Shown: in pieces, positions 12,858-13,603 of the stretch
Position numbering within the stretch: the first letter of the stretch is position 1
Layout of the letters: each line of letters begins with the position of its first letter
Source of the DNA: JAWLHK01 sp041690355 [NCBI: bacterium]
GTDB taxonomy: Bacteria > J088 > JAWLBW01
Direction of reading: 5' to 3'
Assembly: GCA_041690355.1 (NCBI GenBank)
Contig: JAWLHK010000018.1
Span: forward strand, 70,730 to 84,332
DNA: 13,603 bases
Position numbers and translations under genes: made by a program
The notes under the pieces: model-generated
What the model was told of the DNA's origin: nothing
The model's database searches: none
The model's input: only the letters and a program-made list of their open reading frames with translations

Positions 12858-13388
12858 ATGACGCGCTTCACAGTATTGTCTGTGCTTCTCATTCTTGTCT
12901 TCGTTTCGGGGTGTGGCGAAGAAGACGTCGCCCCGCCGCCGCCGCCCGCAGCTCCGGCCCCGAAGCCGAAGCCCGCTGCGCCGAAGCCGGCGGCGGCTGC
13001 ACAGATCCCTGCTGCGGCCACGGAAACGACTGTCGTTGAGTACACCTACGATGTTTCGATTCGCGACCCCTTTCAGCCGGCCGTCGGCCTGGCCAAGGAT
13101 CGCATCGTGAATCCGACGTGCGGGCCGCTCTGTGAGTACGACCTCTCCCAGTTCCGCATCCGCGGCATCATCTGGGGCATCGCCGAACCGGTCGCCACCA
13201 TGCAGGCCCCCAACGGCAAGGCTTATATCGCCAAGGTCGGTGTGCCCATCGGCAAGAACAACGGCAAGATCGTGAGCATTACGGCAGATGGTCTCGTGGT
13301 GCTCGAAAAGTATGTGAATTACAAGGGTGAAGTCGTGACGAATCGCGTCGATGTCCGGCTTCCCGTCGTGCAGAGCGGTCGTCGGTAA
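12858..13388 (+). CDS. pilP: Type IV pilus lipoprotein PilP
   Basis: 176 aa. A lipoprotein signal peptide ends in VSGC (Cys19). A Pro/Ala/Lys-rich linker (about 26-54) is followed by the PilP beta domain: VSIRDPFQPAVG (about 66-77), then YDLSQFRIRGIIWG and AKVGVPIGKNNGKIVSITADGLVVLE. PilP links the PilN-PilO dimer to the PilQ secretin. Cys88 and Cys92 (CGPLC) are extra cysteines in the domain and could form a periplasmic disulfide. The start lies 2 nt after pilO, with a strong GGGAGGT. Confidence 0.96.
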   Translation: MTRFTVLSVLLILVFVSGCGEEDVAPPPPPAAPAPKPKPAAPKPAAAAQIPAAATETTVVEYTYDVSIRDPFQPAVGLAKDRIVNPTCGPLCEYDLSQFRIRGIIWGIAEPVATMQAPNGKAYIAKVGVPIGKNNGKIVSITADGLVVLEKYVNYKGEVVTNRVDVRLPVVQSGRR

Positions 13389-13394
13389 CGATCG

Positions 13395-13440
13395 TTCTGC
13401 CTGCAGGTCGGCGCTCTTACGTGTCGGAGCGCCGGCAGAA
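13395..13440 (+). other. Intercistronic hairpin between pilP and the next lipoprotein gene
   Basis: TTCTGC (13395-13400) pairs with GCAGAA (13435-13440). CGGCGCTC (13409-13416) pairs with GAGCGCCG (13427-13434). The loop is 10 nt, with an 8-nt bulge on the left arm. It is followed by AAAA rather than T, so it is not an intrinsic terminator for the plus strand. It may set segmental mRNA stability between pilP and the next gene. Confidence 0.6.
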
Positions 13441-13518
13441 AAATGAATTCCCAGGGGTTGCGCCGTTTGCGTCGAACCGCGCCTCCCCAGAAGTGAGAGA
13501 GAGAGAAGGAGCCTTAAG

Positions 13519-13603
13519 ATGAAACGCTCGTTCATGTCCGTCGTCCTGGGCGCTGCCCTTGTTCTGCAAGCCTGCGCCGGGTCACAGGTGCGCGACAGGG
13601 ATT
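13519..13603 (+). CDS. pilQ: Lipoprotein start, probably PilQ secretin (cut by window edge)
   Basis: Only 28 codons are visible, from an ATG at 13519 with AAGGAG at 7-nt spacing. The N-terminus MKRSFMSVVLGAALVLQACA is a lipoprotein signal peptide with lipobox LQAC (Cys19). Its position right after pilMNOP and the export signal suggest the outer-membrane secretin PilQ, which in several deltaproteobacteria-like lineages carries a lipoprotein-type signal. No secretin domain is visible, so the identity is inferred from gene order alone. Confidence 0.6.
   Translation, partial: MKRSFMSVVLGAALVLQACAGSQVRDRD

Overview
This window looks like ordinary chromosome from a GC-rich, diderm (Gram-negative) bacterium. 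The diderm call rests on a pilMNOP type IV pilus alignment operon, outer-membrane-type lipoproteins, and a surE–pcm–LysM/M23 lipoprotein block of the kind found in Proteobacteria and deltaproteobacteria-like lineages. I cannot name the phylum. No phage, plasmid, insertion sequence or CRISPR array is visible.

Left part (1–4990, all minus strand). Reading in the direction of transcription there are: a PlsC-like acyltransferase relative with a degenerate motif; a small membrane-anchored CxxCH haem-binding protein; a tight SpoIIAA/STAS-like–GNAT–cupin cluster with its own promoter; and an ABC-2 exporter pair (ATPase then permease, 2 nt apart). A 39-bp tandem repeat sits just beyond the permease stop codon.

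Middle part (5000–9900, plus strand, divergent from the left part). surE and pcm form a short operon (nucleotidase and isoaspartyl-protein repair). A LysM–M23 lipoprotein follows with its own promoter, embedded in a dispersed repeat. Then come a tRNA-Arg(CCT) gene with a clear promoter and aspS, which ends at a strong intrinsic terminator. The 5' end of the tRNA gene is preceded by two mutated tandem copies of itself.

Right part (9900–13603, plus strand). A 470-nt non-coding region holds a dispersed repeat, GC-rich hairpins, an AT-rich block with two perfect palindromes, and a sigma70-type promoter. It drives a small XRE-type helix-turn-helix gene followed by pilM, pilN, pilO and pilP. A hairpin-bearing gap then leads to the start of a lipoprotein gene, probably pilQ, cut by the window edge. 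PilM, PilN, PilO and PilP would form the inner-membrane/periplasmic alignment complex that connects to the PilQ secretin.

The intergenic gaps carry two families of 7-bp-periodic repeats, AGCGCYR and CGTMAAT. Several arrays begin within about 10 nt of a stop codon. The most unusual items are the triplicated tRNA 5' end, the palindromes in front of the XRE–pil operon, and the repeat element that has apparently supplied a promoter -35 box.
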